From: CADEFQ01 sp050249415
GTDB taxonomy: Bacteria > Pseudomonadota > Gammaproteobacteria > Steroidobacterales > Steroidobacteraceae
DNA: 64,000 nt
NCBI GenBank assembly: GCA_050249415.1
Contig: JBFWQO010000014.1
Coordinates: 31,858-95,857, forward strand
Reading direction: 5' to 3'
Position 1 is the first letter of the stretch, and each line of letters begins with the position of its first letter. Of this stretch, positions 42,627-52,060 are shown piece by piece. A model generated the notes under the pieces. That model was given only the letters and a program-made list of their open reading frames with translations, was not told the DNA's origin and did no database searches. A program made the translations under genes and the position numbers.

Positions 42627-44060
42627 TCACTCGCGATAATCGAGCGGCGGCTTGCGATCGCCGACCAGCGGGCGATAGACGAAATCCGCCCCGCGCGCCT
42701 TGTCGAACTCCGCGCGTGCAGCCTCGATTAGGGCCGGGTCGGTGAAGAGGCGCGCCGCGGTCAGCGCGAGCGTCTTCGACGCGACGTTCATGCCCTTGAT
42801 ACCGATGCTCATGCCGCCGGCCGCCGCCGCCTGCCAGCTGTGCGCGGGCGTGCCCGGCACCCAGGTCGCGGTATAGAGGCCGACGGTCGGCACGGTCCAG
42901 CTCACGTCGCCCACGTCGGTCGATCCATATTGCTGCCGGGGGTCGTAGGGCTGCACCGTGCGCTCGCTGCCGAGCGGGCGCGACGGGTTCGCGAGCGTCG
43001 CGTGGATGTCGCGGGCGAACGCCGCCTCCGCCGCGTCGTACTGCACGCCGCCGACCCGCTCGAGATTCGCGTGCATCACATGGCCGAGCGTGTGGTTCGG
43101 GAGCAGCGGGTACGCGCCGTGGATCACTTCGACATCCCAGGTCGTGCCGGTACCGAGCGCGGCCCCTTCGGCAATCTTCGTGAGGCGATCCCACAGCGAC
43201 TGCACGACCCGCGGATCCGGATGGCGCACGTAGTAGAACACCTCCGCGAAATCCGGCACGACGTTCGGCGCGGCGCCGCCACGCGTGATCACGTAGTGCA
43301 GCCGTGCCTCCTGCGGCATGTGCTCGCGCATCATGTTGGCCATCATGTCCATCGCTTCGACGCCATCGAGCGCGGAGCGCCCCTTGTCGGGCGCGGCCGC
43401 CGCATGGCTCGACACGCCGTGGAAACGGAATTTGCCCGACTTGTTGCTGTTCGTGCCATTCTGGCTCGCGTCGTTGCGGTCGCCGGCGTGCCAGTGCAGC
43501 GCCACGTCGACGTCGTCGAGGAGCCCGGCCCGCACCATGTAGACCTTGCCGGCACCGCCCTCTTCCGCCGGCGTGCCGTACAGGCGGATCGTGCCCGGGA
43601 GCTTGCGCGCCGCGAGCCATTCACGCAGCGCGATCGCCGCACCCGCGGATCCCGCGCCGAACAGGTTGTGCCCGCACGCGTGCGCCGCATTCTTGCCCTC
43701 GATCGGGCTGCGCTGCGCGACCGCCGCCTGCGAGAGCCCGGGCAACGCGTCGAACTCCGCGAGGATCGCGATCACCGGCTCGCCGGATCCCGCCGTCGCA
43801 ATGAAGCTCGTCGGCATGCCCGCGACACCGGCTTCGACCGCGAAACCCGCATCGGCGAGTTCCTTCTGCAGCAGCGCGGAACTCTGCCGCTCCTGGTAGC
43901 CCACCTCGGCGAGCTTCCAGATGGCGAGCGCGGTGTCTGCGCTCGCCTGCGCGTGCGATTCGACCGCCTGCAGCAGGAAATCGCGGTCGCGCGCGGGCGG
44001 TTCCGCACCACCGACCGGTAGCGAGGCGAAAACGGCGAGACTCGCGAGGCCGAAGCGCAT
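42627..44060 (-). CDS. M20-family amidohydrolase (AbgB-like), exported
   Basis: 477 residues. Signal peptide 1-19 (ends GGA), then the M20D fold: EFDALPGLSQ, AHACGHNLFGAGSAGAA (metal Cys/His), GTPAEEGGAGKVYMVRAGLLDDVDVALHWH and a dimerisation lid inserted from about residue 210. This subgroup includes p-aminobenzoyl-glutamate hydrolase subunit B and related amide hydrolases. ATG 44060 gives a clean signal peptide; an upstream ATG (44099) would put 13 extra residues before it. It is divergent from an M19 dipeptidase, 37 bp apart, so both may act on imported peptides or amides. Confidence 0.9.
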   Translation of the reverse strand: MRFGLASLAVFASLPVGGAEPPARDRDFLLQAVESHAQASADTALAIWKLAEVGYQERQSSALLQKELADAGFAVEAGVAGMPTSFIATAGSGEPVIAILAEFDALPGLSQAAVAQRSPIEGKNAAHACGHNLFGAGSAGAAIALREWLAARKLPGTIRLYGTPAEEGGAGKVYMVRAGLLDDVDVALHWHAGDRNDASQNGTNSNKSGKFRFHGVSSHAAAAPDKGRSALDGVEAMDMMANMMREHMPQEARLHYVITRGGAAPNVVPDFAEVFYYVRHPDPRVVQSLWDRLTKIAEGAALGTGTTWDVEVIHGAYPLLPNHTLGHVMHANLERVGGVQYDAAEAAFARDIHATLANPSRPLGSERTVQPYDPRQQYGSTDVGDVSWTVPTVGLYTATWVPGTPAHSWQAAAAGGMSIGIKGMNVASKTLALTAARLFTDPALIEAARAEFDKARGADFVYRPLVGDRKPPLDYRE

Positions 44061-44097
44061 TAAAGTCACGGTTCCAACTCCTGGAGGTCGATTGCCC

Positions 44098-45354
44098 ATG
44101 GTAACGCATCGCCGCGCGGCCCCGGTCACTGCACTCTCTCTGTTCCTCGCCTGCACGGTCGCCGCCGGCGCGGCCGCCGCCGCGGACGACGCGCTCGCCC
44201 ACGCGAACCGGCTGCTGTCGGCGACGATCCTGGTCGACGGCCACAACGACCTGCCCATCACGATCCGCGGCGCCACCAAGGGCGATGTCCGTGCGTACGA
44301 CCTGCGCGGCCACGCCCCGGGCCAGACCGACATTCCGCGCCTGCGGGCCGGCCACGTCGGCGCCCAGTTCTGGTCGGTGTACGTCCCCGGCGAGATGGAG
44401 GACGGCTTTGCTCGCATGCAGCTCGAACAGATCGACATCGCGCGCCGGATGATCGCTGCCTACCCCGACGCGTTCCGCCTGGCGGGCACCGCCGCGGACA
44501 TCCGTGCGGCGCACCGCGACGGCCGCATCGCGTCGCTCCTCGGCATGGAGGGCGGACACGCGATCGAGGACTCGCTCGGCGCGCTGCGCGCCTACTACGA
44601 CCTCGGCGTGCGCTACATGACGCTCACGCACAACTCGCACACCGGCTGGGCGGATTCCGCGATGCCGGCAACGCCACGCTTCAACGGCCTGTCGCCGTTC
44701 GGCGAGCAGGTCGTGCGCGAGATGAACCGGCTCGGCATGCTCATCGACCTGTCGCACACGTCCGCCGACACGATGCGCGACGCCATCGCCGTGTCGAAGG
44801 CGCCGGTGATCTTCTCGCACGCGGCCGCGCGCGGCCTCGTCGACATCTCGCGCAATGTCCCGGACGACGTCATCGCGAAGCTGCCCGAAAACGGCGGCGT
44901 GCTGATGGTCACGTTCGTCGCGGGCTTCGCGTCGCCGGATGCGGCGAAGGTGCTGTTCCCGGCGATGAAGGCGTTCTACGAGAGTGCCGGCGCGGCGAAA
45001 ACGGAAGCCGAACGCCGCGCGCTCTACGAGGACTTCAAGAAAAAGCTCGTGCTGCCGCGGGTCACCGTCGCCGATGTCGCGAACCACATCGATTACGTCG
45101 CGAAGCTGGCCGGGGTCGACCATGTCGGCATCGGCGGAGACTTCGACGGCAACGACCTGTGGCCCGAGGGTCTCTCGGACGTATCGATGTATCCGAATCT
45201 CTTTGCCGAACTGATCCGCCGCGGCTGGTCGGACCGCGACCTGAAGAAGCTCGCCGGCGAGAACCTGCTGCGCGTGATGGAGCAGGCCGAGAAGGTCGCG
45301 CACGACCTGCAGGCGACGACACCGGCGGCTACTATTTCGCTCGCCGGAAAGTGA
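44098..45354 (+). CDS. M19 membrane dipeptidase (renal dipeptidase family), exported
   Basis: 418 residues: signal peptide (about 1-27), then the M19 TIM barrel with the binuclear zinc ligands in ILVDGHNDLP (HxD), EGGHAIED, a Glu/His set in THNSHTGWADS and LIDLSHTSAD, FSHAAARGLVDISRN and HVGIGGDFDGND. These are the full set for dipeptide hydrolysis. A GGAGG Shine-Dalgarno 9 nt upstream fixes ATG 44098. The 3' end overlaps the convergent alkB gene by 23 bp. Periplasmic dipeptide turnover is the likely job. Confidence 0.93.
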   Translation: MVTHRRAAPVTALSLFLACTVAAGAAAAADDALAHANRLLSATILVDGHNDLPITIRGATKGDVRAYDLRGHAPGQTDIPRLRAGHVGAQFWSVYVPGEMEDGFARMQLEQIDIARRMIAAYPDAFRLAGTAADIRAAHRDGRIASLLGMEGGHAIEDSLGALRAYYDLGVRYMTLTHNSHTGWADSAMPATPRFNGLSPFGEQVVREMNRLGMLIDLSHTSADTMRDAIAVSKAPVIFSHAAARGLVDISRNVPDDVIAKLPENGGVLMVTFVAGFASPDAAKVLFPAMKAFYESAGAAKTEAERRALYEDFKKKLVLPRVTVADVANHIDYVAKLAGVDHVGIGGDFDGNDLWPEGLSDVSMYPNLFAELIRRGWSDRDLKKLAGENLLRVMEQAEKVAHDLQATTPAATISLAGK

Positions 45355-45949
45355 GGTTGTAGCGCAGCGCGCCGGTGACGGGGTGCTCGCCGGGCGCGAG
45401 CTTGCGGACCCCGTGGTAGCCGGCGCGCGCGCGACCGCCCCAGACGACGACGTCGCCGTCCTCGACGAGCGTCGCGATCGGCCGGCCGCGCCGCGTCGCG
45501 CCATACCACAGGAAAAGCGCCGGCAGCCCGATCGAGACCGAGACGATCGGAAAGCGCTTGTCGAGCTCGTCCCAGTCCCGGTGCGCCCCCATCTGCGCGC
45601 CCGGCGCATAGCGATTCACGAGGCAGGCGTCGGATTCGAAGCCGGGATGGCCGCCGCGCGCCGCGGCCTCGCGCGCGAGCGCCTGGAAAGGCGCGGGCAT
45701 GGCCGGCCAGCGCCCGCCCGTCAGCGGATCGCTTTCGGTGTAGCGGTAGCCCCGGTCATCGCTGTGCCAGCCCCAGGGACCGCAGTTCGTCATCGCGACC
45801 GACATCGTGCCGCCGCCGGGGGTGGTGAGGTGCCGAAACGGCGCTCGCGCCGCAATCATGCCGATCGCGGCGACGAGCCCCGTCGTGGGCGCGGCGGCGC
45901 CCCGCAACAGCGTGACTTCATCGGCAATCGCGATCGGGCCCTCGCTCAT
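45332..45949 (-). CDS. alkB: Alpha-ketoglutarate-dependent DNA repair dioxygenase AlkB
   Basis: 205 residues, usual AlkB length. The facial triad is present: H123 and D125 in GAHRDWDE and H179 in GYHGVRKL, with the 2-oxoglutarate Arg at R196 in RYNLTFR. NRYAPGAQMGAH and the nucleotide-flipping region TNCGPWGWHSDDRGYRY are typical of true AlkB. It oxidatively removes methyl groups from 1-meA and 3-meC. GGGGAG stands 7 nt before ATG 45949. No Ada box or ada/alkA neighbour is seen. Confidence 0.93.
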   Translation of the reverse strand: MSEGPIAIADEVTLLRGAAAPTTGLVAAIGMIAARAPFRHLTTPGGGTMSVAMTNCGPWGWHSDDRGYRYTESDPLTGGRWPAMPAPFQALAREAAARGGHPGFESDACLVNRYAPGAQMGAHRDWDELDKRFPIVSVSIGLPALFLWYGATRRGRPIATLVEDGDVVVWGGRARAGYHGVRKLAPGEHPVTGALRYNLTFRRAK

Positions 45950-45971
45950 GCGACACTCCCCGGCAAAGAAC

Positions 45972-47213
45972 ATGTCGTCGACCAACCGCATCATTCTCGC
46001 ACTGGTGCTCGGCCTCGCGGCGGGCGCTGCCATTGCCGCGACCGGGCAGGCGGGCCTCGCGCGTGCCGTCGCGATCCTGCAGCCCGTCGGGACACTGTGG
46101 GTCAACGCGCTGCGCATGACCGTGATCCCGCTCGTGTTCTCGGTGCTCGTCACCGGTATCGCGACCGCGGCGAGCGCCGCGAGTGCCGGCCGGCTCGCCG
46201 CGCGCGCCATGGTGGCCTTCGGCCTCGTCCTGCTCGCGGCCGTCGCCGCCACGGCCATCATCGTGCCGGCCATTTTCTCGGCGTTTCCGCTACCCGCGAG
46301 CGCCGCGGCCGCGCTGCGCGCGGGCGCCCTCGCCCCGCATGAATCCCTGCCGCCGGTTGCGCCGCTCGGGGATTGGCTGACCGGCATCATTCCCGTGAAC
46401 CCGGTCGCCGCCGCCGCCGAAGGCGCGGTACTGCCGCTGATCGTGTTCGCGCTCCTGTTCGCATTCGCGATCCCGCGGCTGGCGGCCGAGTCGCGCGAGC
46501 GGCTGACGGGCTTCTTCGACGCGGTCGCCACGGCGATGGTGACGATCGTGCAGTGGGTGCTGCGCGCCGCGCCGATCGGCGTCTTCGCGCTCGCCCTCGG
46601 GGTGGGCTTCCATGGCGGCCTCGGCGCGGCGGGCGCGCTCCTCTATTACATCGTGCTGCTCTCCGTGATGTGCCTGCTCGCGACCGGTGCGATGTACCCG
46701 CTCGCCGCCGCGAGCAAGGCGCTGACGTTCCGCGAGTTCGCGCGCGGCGCGGCGCCCGCCCAGGTGGTCGCCGCGAGCACGCAGTCGTCGCTCGCCACGC
46801 TGCCCGCGATGATCGATGCCGCACAGCGCTCGTTCGCCCTGCCGTCCGGCATCGTCGGCATCGTGCTGCCGCTCGCCGTGTCGCTCTTTCGCGTGAGCAC
46901 CGCCGTGGCGAACCTCTCGGCCGCGATCTTCGTCGCCGCGCTGTACGGCATCCCGCTTTCGCCGGCGCAGCTCGCGACCGGTGCGCTCGTCTCGGTGGCG
47001 ACCAGCATCGGCAGTGTCGGCGTCTCGAGCCAGGTGAGCTACTTCTTCGGCGTGATGCCGATCTGCCTCGCCATGGGCCTGCCCGTCGAGGTGCTCGCGC
47101 TGCTGCTCGCGGTGGAAGTCCTGCCCGATATCTTCCGCACGATCTGCAACGTGACCGCCGACCTCGCCGTCACGGTCGTCCTCGGGCGCGAGCGGCGTGC
47201 GAGTGCCCGCTGA
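45972..47213 (+). CDS. Dicarboxylate/amino acid:cation symporter (DAACS family)
   Basis: 413 residues with eight to ten hydrophobic segments. The glutamate-transporter signature is visible: ASTQSSLATLP (the serine-rich re-entrant loop, HP1), VLPLAVSLFRVSTAVANLSAAIF (helix 7, where the usual NMDGT is replaced by SLFRV) and GSVGVSSQVSYFFGVMPICLAMGLP (HP2/helix 8). The departure from NMDGT may mean a different cation or substrate preference. ATG 45972 is divergent from alkB. It overlaps the PAP2 gene by 17 bp at its 3' end, so the two are co-transcribed. Confidence 0.85.
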   Translation: MSSTNRIILALVLGLAAGAAIAATGQAGLARAVAILQPVGTLWVNALRMTVIPLVFSVLVTGIATAASAASAGRLAARAMVAFGLVLLAAVAATAIIVPAIFSAFPLPASAAAALRAGALAPHESLPPVAPLGDWLTGIIPVNPVAAAAEGAVLPLIVFALLFAFAIPRLAAESRERLTGFFDAVATAMVTIVQWVLRAAPIGVFALALGVGFHGGLGAAGALLYYIVLLSVMCLLATGAMYPLAAASKALTFREFARGAAPAQVVAASTQSSLATLPAMIDAAQRSFALPSGIVGIVLPLAVSLFRVSTAVANLSAAIFVAALYGIPLSPAQLATGALVSVATSIGSVGVSSQVSYFFGVMPICLAMGLPVEVLALLLAVEVLPDIFRTICNVTADLAVTVVLGRERRASAR

Positions 47214-47931
47214 CCCGGCGGCGCGCCGGCGCCGTTCCGCCGGCTTGTTCGCGGCGCTGCTCCTGTGTGCGGGCGCGCTCCTCGCGTTCGCCGAGCTCGC
47301 GGGCGAGGTCGTCGAGGGCGAGACGCACGCCTTCGACGAGGCGATCCTCTGCGCCATGCGCAATCCCGCGGACCTCGCCGACCCGATCGGCCCGGCCTGG
47401 GTCGAGGCGGCGTTCCGCGACATCACGTCGCTCGGCGGGACGACGGTGCTCGCGACCGTGGCGCTCGCGACCCTCGGCTACCTGCTGCTCGCGGGCAAGC
47501 GCACCACCGCCGCGCTCGTCGCGGTGGCCGTCGGCGGCGGCACGCTGCTCTCGAGTCTCCTCAAGACCGGCTTCGAGCGGCCGCGCCCCGATCTGGTCGC
47601 GCATCTCGTCGAGGTGAATTCGCAAAGTTTTCCGAGCGGCCACGCGATGCTGGCGACGGTGACCTGGCTCACCCTCGGCACGCTGCTCGCGACCGTGCAG
47701 CCTTCGCGGCGGCTGAAGGCCTACGTGCTCGGCGTCGGCATCGCGCTCGCCCTGCTCGTCGGTGCAAGCCGTGTCTACCTCGGCGTGCACTGGCCGACGG
47801 ACGTGCTGGCGGGCTGGTGCATCGGGACCGCGTGGGCGCTCGCCTGCTGGCTCGTCGCCGGCGCGCTCGTCAGGCGTGGCGCAGCGCCTCGATCGGATCG
47901 AGACGCGCGGCGCGACGCGCCGGCCAGCTGA
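47197..47931 (+). CDS. PAP2-family membrane phosphatase
   Basis: 244 residues with six hydrophobic helices. The acid phosphatase motifs are complete: KTGFERPRP, SFPSGHAM and SRVYLGVHWPTDVLAG. It is a lipid phosphatase, probably on phosphatidylglycerol phosphate, undecaprenyl pyrophosphate or a similar lipid. Starts at GTG 47197, within the end of the symporter gene. The last 20 residues (about ALVRRGAAPRSDRDARRDAPAS) lie antisense to the end of the permease gene (62-bp overlap), so the C-terminus may be recently extended. Confidence 0.88.
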   Translation: MRVPADPAARRRRSAGLFAALLLCAGALLAFAELAGEVVEGETHAFDEAILCAMRNPADLADPIGPAWVEAAFRDITSLGGTTVLATVALATLGYLLLAGKRTTAALVAVAVGGGTLLSSLLKTGFERPRPDLVAHLVEVNSQSFPSGHAMLATVTWLTLGTLLATVQPSRRLKAYVLGVGIALALLVGASRVYLGVHWPTDVLAGWCIGTAWALACWLVAGALVRRGAAPRSDRDARRDAPAS

Positions 47932-49135
47932 CGAACGCGAAGTTCACGGCGATCGCGAGCGCAAATGCGAGTGCCGCGTTGCCCGTATCGAACACGAACG
48001 GCAGGCCCGTGCGCGCCGCGACGATCCTCGATGCGACCCATCCGAGCGCGACGCCGCATGCGGCGCCCGCCGTCGCGAGCACCATCGCCTCGAACGCGAA
48101 CTGGTAGAACACGTCCCGTGCGGTCGCGCCGAGCGCGCGACGCGTGCCGATCTCCCGCGTGCGGTCGCGCACGGTGATCCACGCCATCGCGAGCACGCCG
48201 ACACCTGCGACCAGCAGCGCCGACAGTCCGATCCAGCGCACGAAGAAGCCGAGCTGGCGCGACGCCGCGAGGCGCGTGTCGGCGAGCGATTGCTGGTTCT
48301 GCACCGAGAAATCGTCCGCTCGGAAGCCGCCCGTGCGATGGCGCTCGCGCAGCAGGTCCGTGACGTCACGCACCGCGCCCGGCAACGCCTCGAACCGGCC
48401 GACTTCGAGCACGAGCGCGCTGTAGTGGTCGACATTCAGGAGCCGCCGCATCGCCGCCGTGAGCGGCACATAGACCTGCGCATCCTCGTTGGTCACGTCG
48501 AGTCCCTGGCCGCGCTCGGCCAGCACGCCGACCACCTCGAACGGCACGCGGTTGATGTGCATGCGTTCGCCGACCGGTGATTCGTCGCCAAAGAGATCGC
48601 GTGCCACCGTGGCGCCGAGCAGCACGACACGCGCCGAGCGCCTGAGGTCGGCCGCGTCGAACGGCCGGCCCGCATCGATGGGCCAGTGCTTGACGTCGAA
48701 GAACGCCGGTTCGCAGCCGATCACCGGTGCGACCTTCGACAGCCCGCCCGCCTTGAGACGCAGGCTCGCCGTGGCGAGCGCCGAGGAGCGCACGACCGCG
48801 GGCACTTCACGGCGGATCGCACGGTAGTCGTCCCCGCGCAGTGTCGTCGCGAGGGTACCGGTGCGCGCGCGGCCGCCGGTGCTGCGATCCTGCAGCGCCG
48901 CCACGACGATCACGTTGGTGCCGAGGCGCGCGACCTGGTCGACGACCTGCTGGCGGCCGCCCGCGGCGAAGTTCACGGCGGCGATCGATCCCGTGACGCC
49001 GAGCGCCGCGCAGGTCATCACGAGCACCGAGCGTGTCCGATGGCGCCACAGCTGGTGCCACGCTGCGCGCGTCAGGTGCCGGTAGCGGCTCAGCTGCGCA
49101 GCGCTTCGATCGGGTCGACGTTCGCGGCTTTCCAT
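47870..49135 (-). CDS. ABC transporter permease (MacB type), third exporter, second subunit
   Basis: 421 residues with helix 1 (TRSVLVMTCAALGVTGSIAAVNF), a MacB periplasmic core, and three C-terminal helices with the coupling segment RTREIGTRRALGATARDVFYQFA and a C-terminal ARLDPIEALRHA. The start is doubtful: ATG 49135 lies 46 bp inside the upstream permease gene, whereas a CTG at 49093 overlaps that gene's TGA (CTGA) and would give the usual N-terminus (LSRYRHLTRAAWHQLWRH). Last gene of the third exporter operon and convergent with the PAP2 gene. Confidence 0.87.
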   Translation of the reverse strand: MESRERRPDRSAAQLSRYRHLTRAAWHQLWRHRTRSVLVMTCAALGVTGSIAAVNFAAGGRQQVVDQVARLGTNVIVVAALQDRSTGGRARTGTLATTLRGDDYRAIRREVPAVVRSSALATASLRLKAGGLSKVAPVIGCEPAFFDVKHWPIDAGRPFDAADLRRSARVVLLGATVARDLFGDESPVGERMHINRVPFEVVGVLAERGQGLDVTNEDAQVYVPLTAAMRRLLNVDHYSALVLEVGRFEALPGAVRDVTDLLRERHRTGGFRADDFSVQNQQSLADTRLAASRQLGFFVRWIGLSALLVAGVGVLAMAWITVRDRTREIGTRRALGATARDVFYQFAFEAMVLATAGAACGVALGWVASRIVAARTGLPFVFDTGNAALAFALAIAVNFAFVSWPARRAARLDPIEALRHA

Positions 49136-50313
49136 GCGGGATAGAGGCCGAATGCGATACCGACGAGCAGCGACAGCAGGACGGCGGCGCCGATCATCGG
49201 CCACATGTAGGCGGGCGGCAGCTCCTGCAGCAGCGCCCCGATGGTGGCGCCGCCCATGCCGATCGCGATGCCGATGGCGCCGCCGAGCGCCGAAATCAGC
49301 GTCGCCTCGACCAGGAACTGCGTCAGCACGTCGCGCTTCGTCGCACCGACCGCGCGTCGCACGCCGATCTCGCGCCGTCGCTCCGAGACCCCGATCAGCA
49401 TGAGGCTCATGATCACCGCTCCGCCGATCAGCGTCGCGATCATCGCCACACCGGTCACGACCTTCGAGAGCGTCGTGCCGACCTTCGCGATCTGCGCCAG
49501 CGTCGCCCGCGGGCTGCCGACCGTGAAATCATCCTCCCCCGGCGGAATGATCCGGTGCCGTTCCCGCAGCAGCGCCCGCACGTCGTCGGCCACGCGGTCG
49601 CTGTCGCCGGCGTCCTCGAGCTGCACCACGATCGTCGTCAGGTAGTCGCGATTGAACAGCCGCTTCGACGCTGTCGACACTGGGATCACCAGCACATTGT
49701 CCAGGCTCGCGCCGCCGGGGCCCGAGCCGCGCGGGGCCATCACCCCCTTGACCTGGAATGGCACGTCGGCGATGCGGATCGTCTTGCCGAGCGGATCCTC
49801 GTCGTGGAACAGCGTGCGGGCGACATCCACGCCGATCACCGCGACGCGTGCGAGCGAGCGGTCGTCGTCCTCCGTGAGGTGCTCGCCGTGCGCCGCCGAC
49901 TCACCGCGGATGTCGGCCCAGTTCGCCGACACGCCGAGCACGAGCGGCACGGTGGTTTCGCCCCGGTGGCTCACGTCGAGGTCGAAGGCCTGCTGCACCA
50001 GCGCCACGCGCTTGACGCCCCGGACGCCCGCGGCGATCGCCGGGCCGTCACCGAACTTCAGCGACGGCTCGACCTGGCCGAGCGAGGGCATGCCGCGCGT
50101 GCTGTTCGCGCCCGGGCGTATCGTCAGCGTATCGAAGGTGCCGAGCATGCGCTTGAACTGGCGCATCGTCTCCTGCCGCGTCGCCTCGCCGACCGACGCG
50201 AGCGCGGTGAGGGCCGCGATGCCGACGACGACGCCGAGCATCATGAAGAAGCTGCGCAGCTTGCTGCGCGCTAGCGAACGCCACGCGAGCGCGATCACCT
50301 GCGATGCGCTCAT
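49090..50313 (-). CDS. ABC transporter permease (MacB type), third exporter, first subunit
   Basis: 407 residues: helix 1 at 20-40 (FFMMLGVVVGIAALTALASVG), a MacB core (GVKRVALVQQAFDLDVSHRGE...), and three C-terminal helices with ERRREIGVRRAVGATKRDVLTQFLVEA. The C-terminal DPIEALRS box is typical of MacB proteins. It would pair with the permease downstream. Its ATG overlaps the ATPase stop by 4 bp. Confidence 0.92.
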   Translation of the reverse strand: MSASQVIALAWRSLARSKLRSFFMMLGVVVGIAALTALASVGEATRQETMRQFKRMLGTFDTLTIRPGANSTRGMPSLGQVEPSLKFGDGPAIAAGVRGVKRVALVQQAFDLDVSHRGETTVPLVLGVSANWADIRGESAAHGEHLTEDDDRSLARVAVIGVDVARTLFHDEDPLGKTIRIADVPFQVKGVMAPRGSGPGGASLDNVLVIPVSTASKRLFNRDYLTTIVVQLEDAGDSDRVADDVRALLRERHRIIPPGEDDFTVGSPRATLAQIAKVGTTLSKVVTGVAMIATLIGGAVIMSLMLIGVSERRREIGVRRAVGATKRDVLTQFLVEATLISALGGAIGIAIGMGGATIGALLQELPPAYMWPMIGAAVLLSLLVGIAFGLYPAWKAANVDPIEALRS

Positions 50314-51005
50314 GGCTGCCTCCGCGCGGGCCGTACCGTGTCCGAGGCGATGGCGCCGTCCCGGATCACGAGTTCGCGATCCGCGAACGACGCCACATGC
50401 CCGTCGTGCGTGACGAGCACGATGGTACGCCCCCCTTCCTGCAGGCTCGCGAGCAGCTGCATGACGCTCTCGCCCGCCGCCGAGTCGAGGTTGCCGGTGG
50501 GCTCGTCGGCGAGGAGCAGCGGCGGGTCGTTCATCAGCGCCCGCGCGATCGCGACGCGCTGCTGTTCACCGCCCGACAGCTCGGTCGCGAAGTGGTCCGC
50601 GCGTTCGGCGAGGCCCACACGACCCAGCAGCGTGCGCGCCCGGGCGCGATCCGGCGCGCTGCCGGTATAGAGCGCCGGCACCTCGACGTTCTCGATCGCG
50701 GTGGCGCGCGGCAACAGGTTGAAACTCTGGAACACGAAGCCGATACGCTTCGAGCGGATGTGCGAGCGTGCATCGTCGGACAGCGTCGATACATCTTCGC
50801 CGGCGAGCCGGTACTCGCCCGATGTCGGCGTATCGAGGCAGCCGAGGATGTTGAGCAGCGAGGATTTGCCGGATCCCGACGCCCCGCGGATCACGACGAA
50901 CTCGCCGGCCGCGATCGTGAAGGAGATGTCGCGCAGCGCAGGTACCGGCGTGCCGTCGCCGCGCCGGTAGGTGCGTGCCAGGTGAATCGCTTCGATCACG
51001 TTCAT
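50310..51005 (-). CDS. ABC transporter ATP-binding protein (MacB/LolD type), third exporter
   Basis: 231 residues with Walker A GASGSGKSS, Q-loop GFVFQSFNLLPRAT, signature LSGGEQQRVAIARAL, Walker B LLLADEPTGNLDS and H-loop VTHDG. The start overlaps the adaptor's stop (ATGA at 51002-51005). Order adaptor-ATPase-permease-permease is the same as in the exporter operon at 22-27 kb, but without a two-component system. Confidence 0.95.
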   Translation of the reverse strand: MNVIEAIHLARTYRRGDGTPVPALRDISFTIAAGEFVVIRGASGSGKSSLLNILGCLDTPTSGEYRLAGEDVSTLSDDARSHIRSKRIGFVFQSFNLLPRATAIENVEVPALYTGSAPDRARARTLLGRVGLAERADHFATELSGGEQQRVAIARALMNDPPLLLADEPTGNLDSAAGESVMQLLASLQEGGRTIVLVTHDGHVASFADRELVIRDGAIASDTVRPARRQP

Positions 51006-52060
51006 GGGACCTCTGCCTCGACTCCGACCAGGACGTGCTCATCGGCGCTCACACCGCGGCGGATTTCGGTGACGCCGCCGTCGCGCGCGCCGACGGTGAC
51101 GGGGCGCCGCTCGCGCTTGCCGCCGACCTCGACATAGACGTAGCGGTCGCTGCCGTCACGCAGGATCGCCTCGTTCGGCACCACGAGCGCCGTGCGCTGC
51201 GCGGTCTCGATCGTGACATTCGCCGTCATGTCGGGCTTCAGCAGTTTCGCCGACGAGTCGATCCCGATCATCACTTCGTAGTTGACGACCCCCGACACGA
51301 TCGTGCCCTTCGGCGCCACGCGCTCGACATGACCGGTGAATTCCTCCGCCGGGAAGGCCTCGACCGAAAACGCGACCGCGTTGCCGGCCGCGACGCCGCC
51401 GATGTCGGTCTCGTCCACCATCGCGACGAGCTGCAGCGCGTCGTCGCCGATGATGGTGACGAATGTCGGGGTCGTGAACGACGCGGCGACCGTTTCGCCC
51501 TCCTGCGTCGCCACCGAGGCGACGGTGCCCGCGATCGGCGCGCGGATCACCGTGTAACCGAGCTCCGTCGCGACGACGGCGACGTCACGGCGCGCCTTCT
51601 CGAGCCTGGCGTTCGCTTCGGCGAGCGCGAGACCGCGGTCCTCGACCTCGCTCGCCGCGACGAGCTTCTGCGCTGCGAGCCGCTCGACACGCGCGAGCTC
51701 GACGCGGGCACGCGCGACATCCTGTTCGATCACCGCCACCTGCGCGCGCGACTGCGCGAGCCGCGCTTCGATGCTGCGGGCGTCGATGCGCGCGATCACG
51801 GCGCCGCGTTCGATGTGCGAGCCGACGGTGACATTGAGCTCGCGCACGATGCCCGATACCTGCGAGCCGACACGCACTTCAGCTCCCACCCGCAGCCGCA
51901 CCACGCCTGTTGCGAGCACCGAAGAGGCCACGGTGCGGTGCTGCGGCTGCACGCTGCGTACCGTGCCGGCGGCGGGCGATGCGTCAGGGCGCGCAAGCCA
52001 CCAATACCCGGCCGCCGCGAGCGCGATCGCGGCGGCCGCGATCGCCGCGATACGTTTCAT
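51002..52060 (-). CDS. MacA-like periplasmic adaptor, third exporter
   Basis: 352 residues: anchor (about 3-21), lipoyl half with VGSQVSGIVRELNVTVGSHIERGAVIARID, helical hairpin (about 95-170), IRAPIAGTVASVATQEGETVAASF, then beta-barrel (MIGIDSSAKLLKPDMTANVTIE). This matches MacA closely in domain order. ATG 52060 overlaps the stop of the upstream small gene by 4 bp (ATGA), so five genes are translated as a chain. Confidence 0.91.
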   Translation of the reverse strand: MKRIAAIAAAAIALAAAGYWWLARPDASPAAGTVRSVQPQHRTVASSVLATGVVRLRVGAEVRVGSQVSGIVRELNVTVGSHIERGAVIARIDARSIEARLAQSRAQVAVIEQDVARARVELARVERLAAQKLVAASEVEDRGLALAEANARLEKARRDVAVVATELGYTVIRAPIAGTVASVATQEGETVAASFTTPTFVTIIGDDALQLVAMVDETDIGGVAAGNAVAFSVEAFPAEEFTGHVERVAPKGTIVSGVVNYEVMIGIDSSAKLLKPDMTANVTIETAQRTALVVPNEAILRDGSDRYVYVEVGGKRERRPVTVGARDGGVTEIRRGVSADEHVLVGVEAEVP

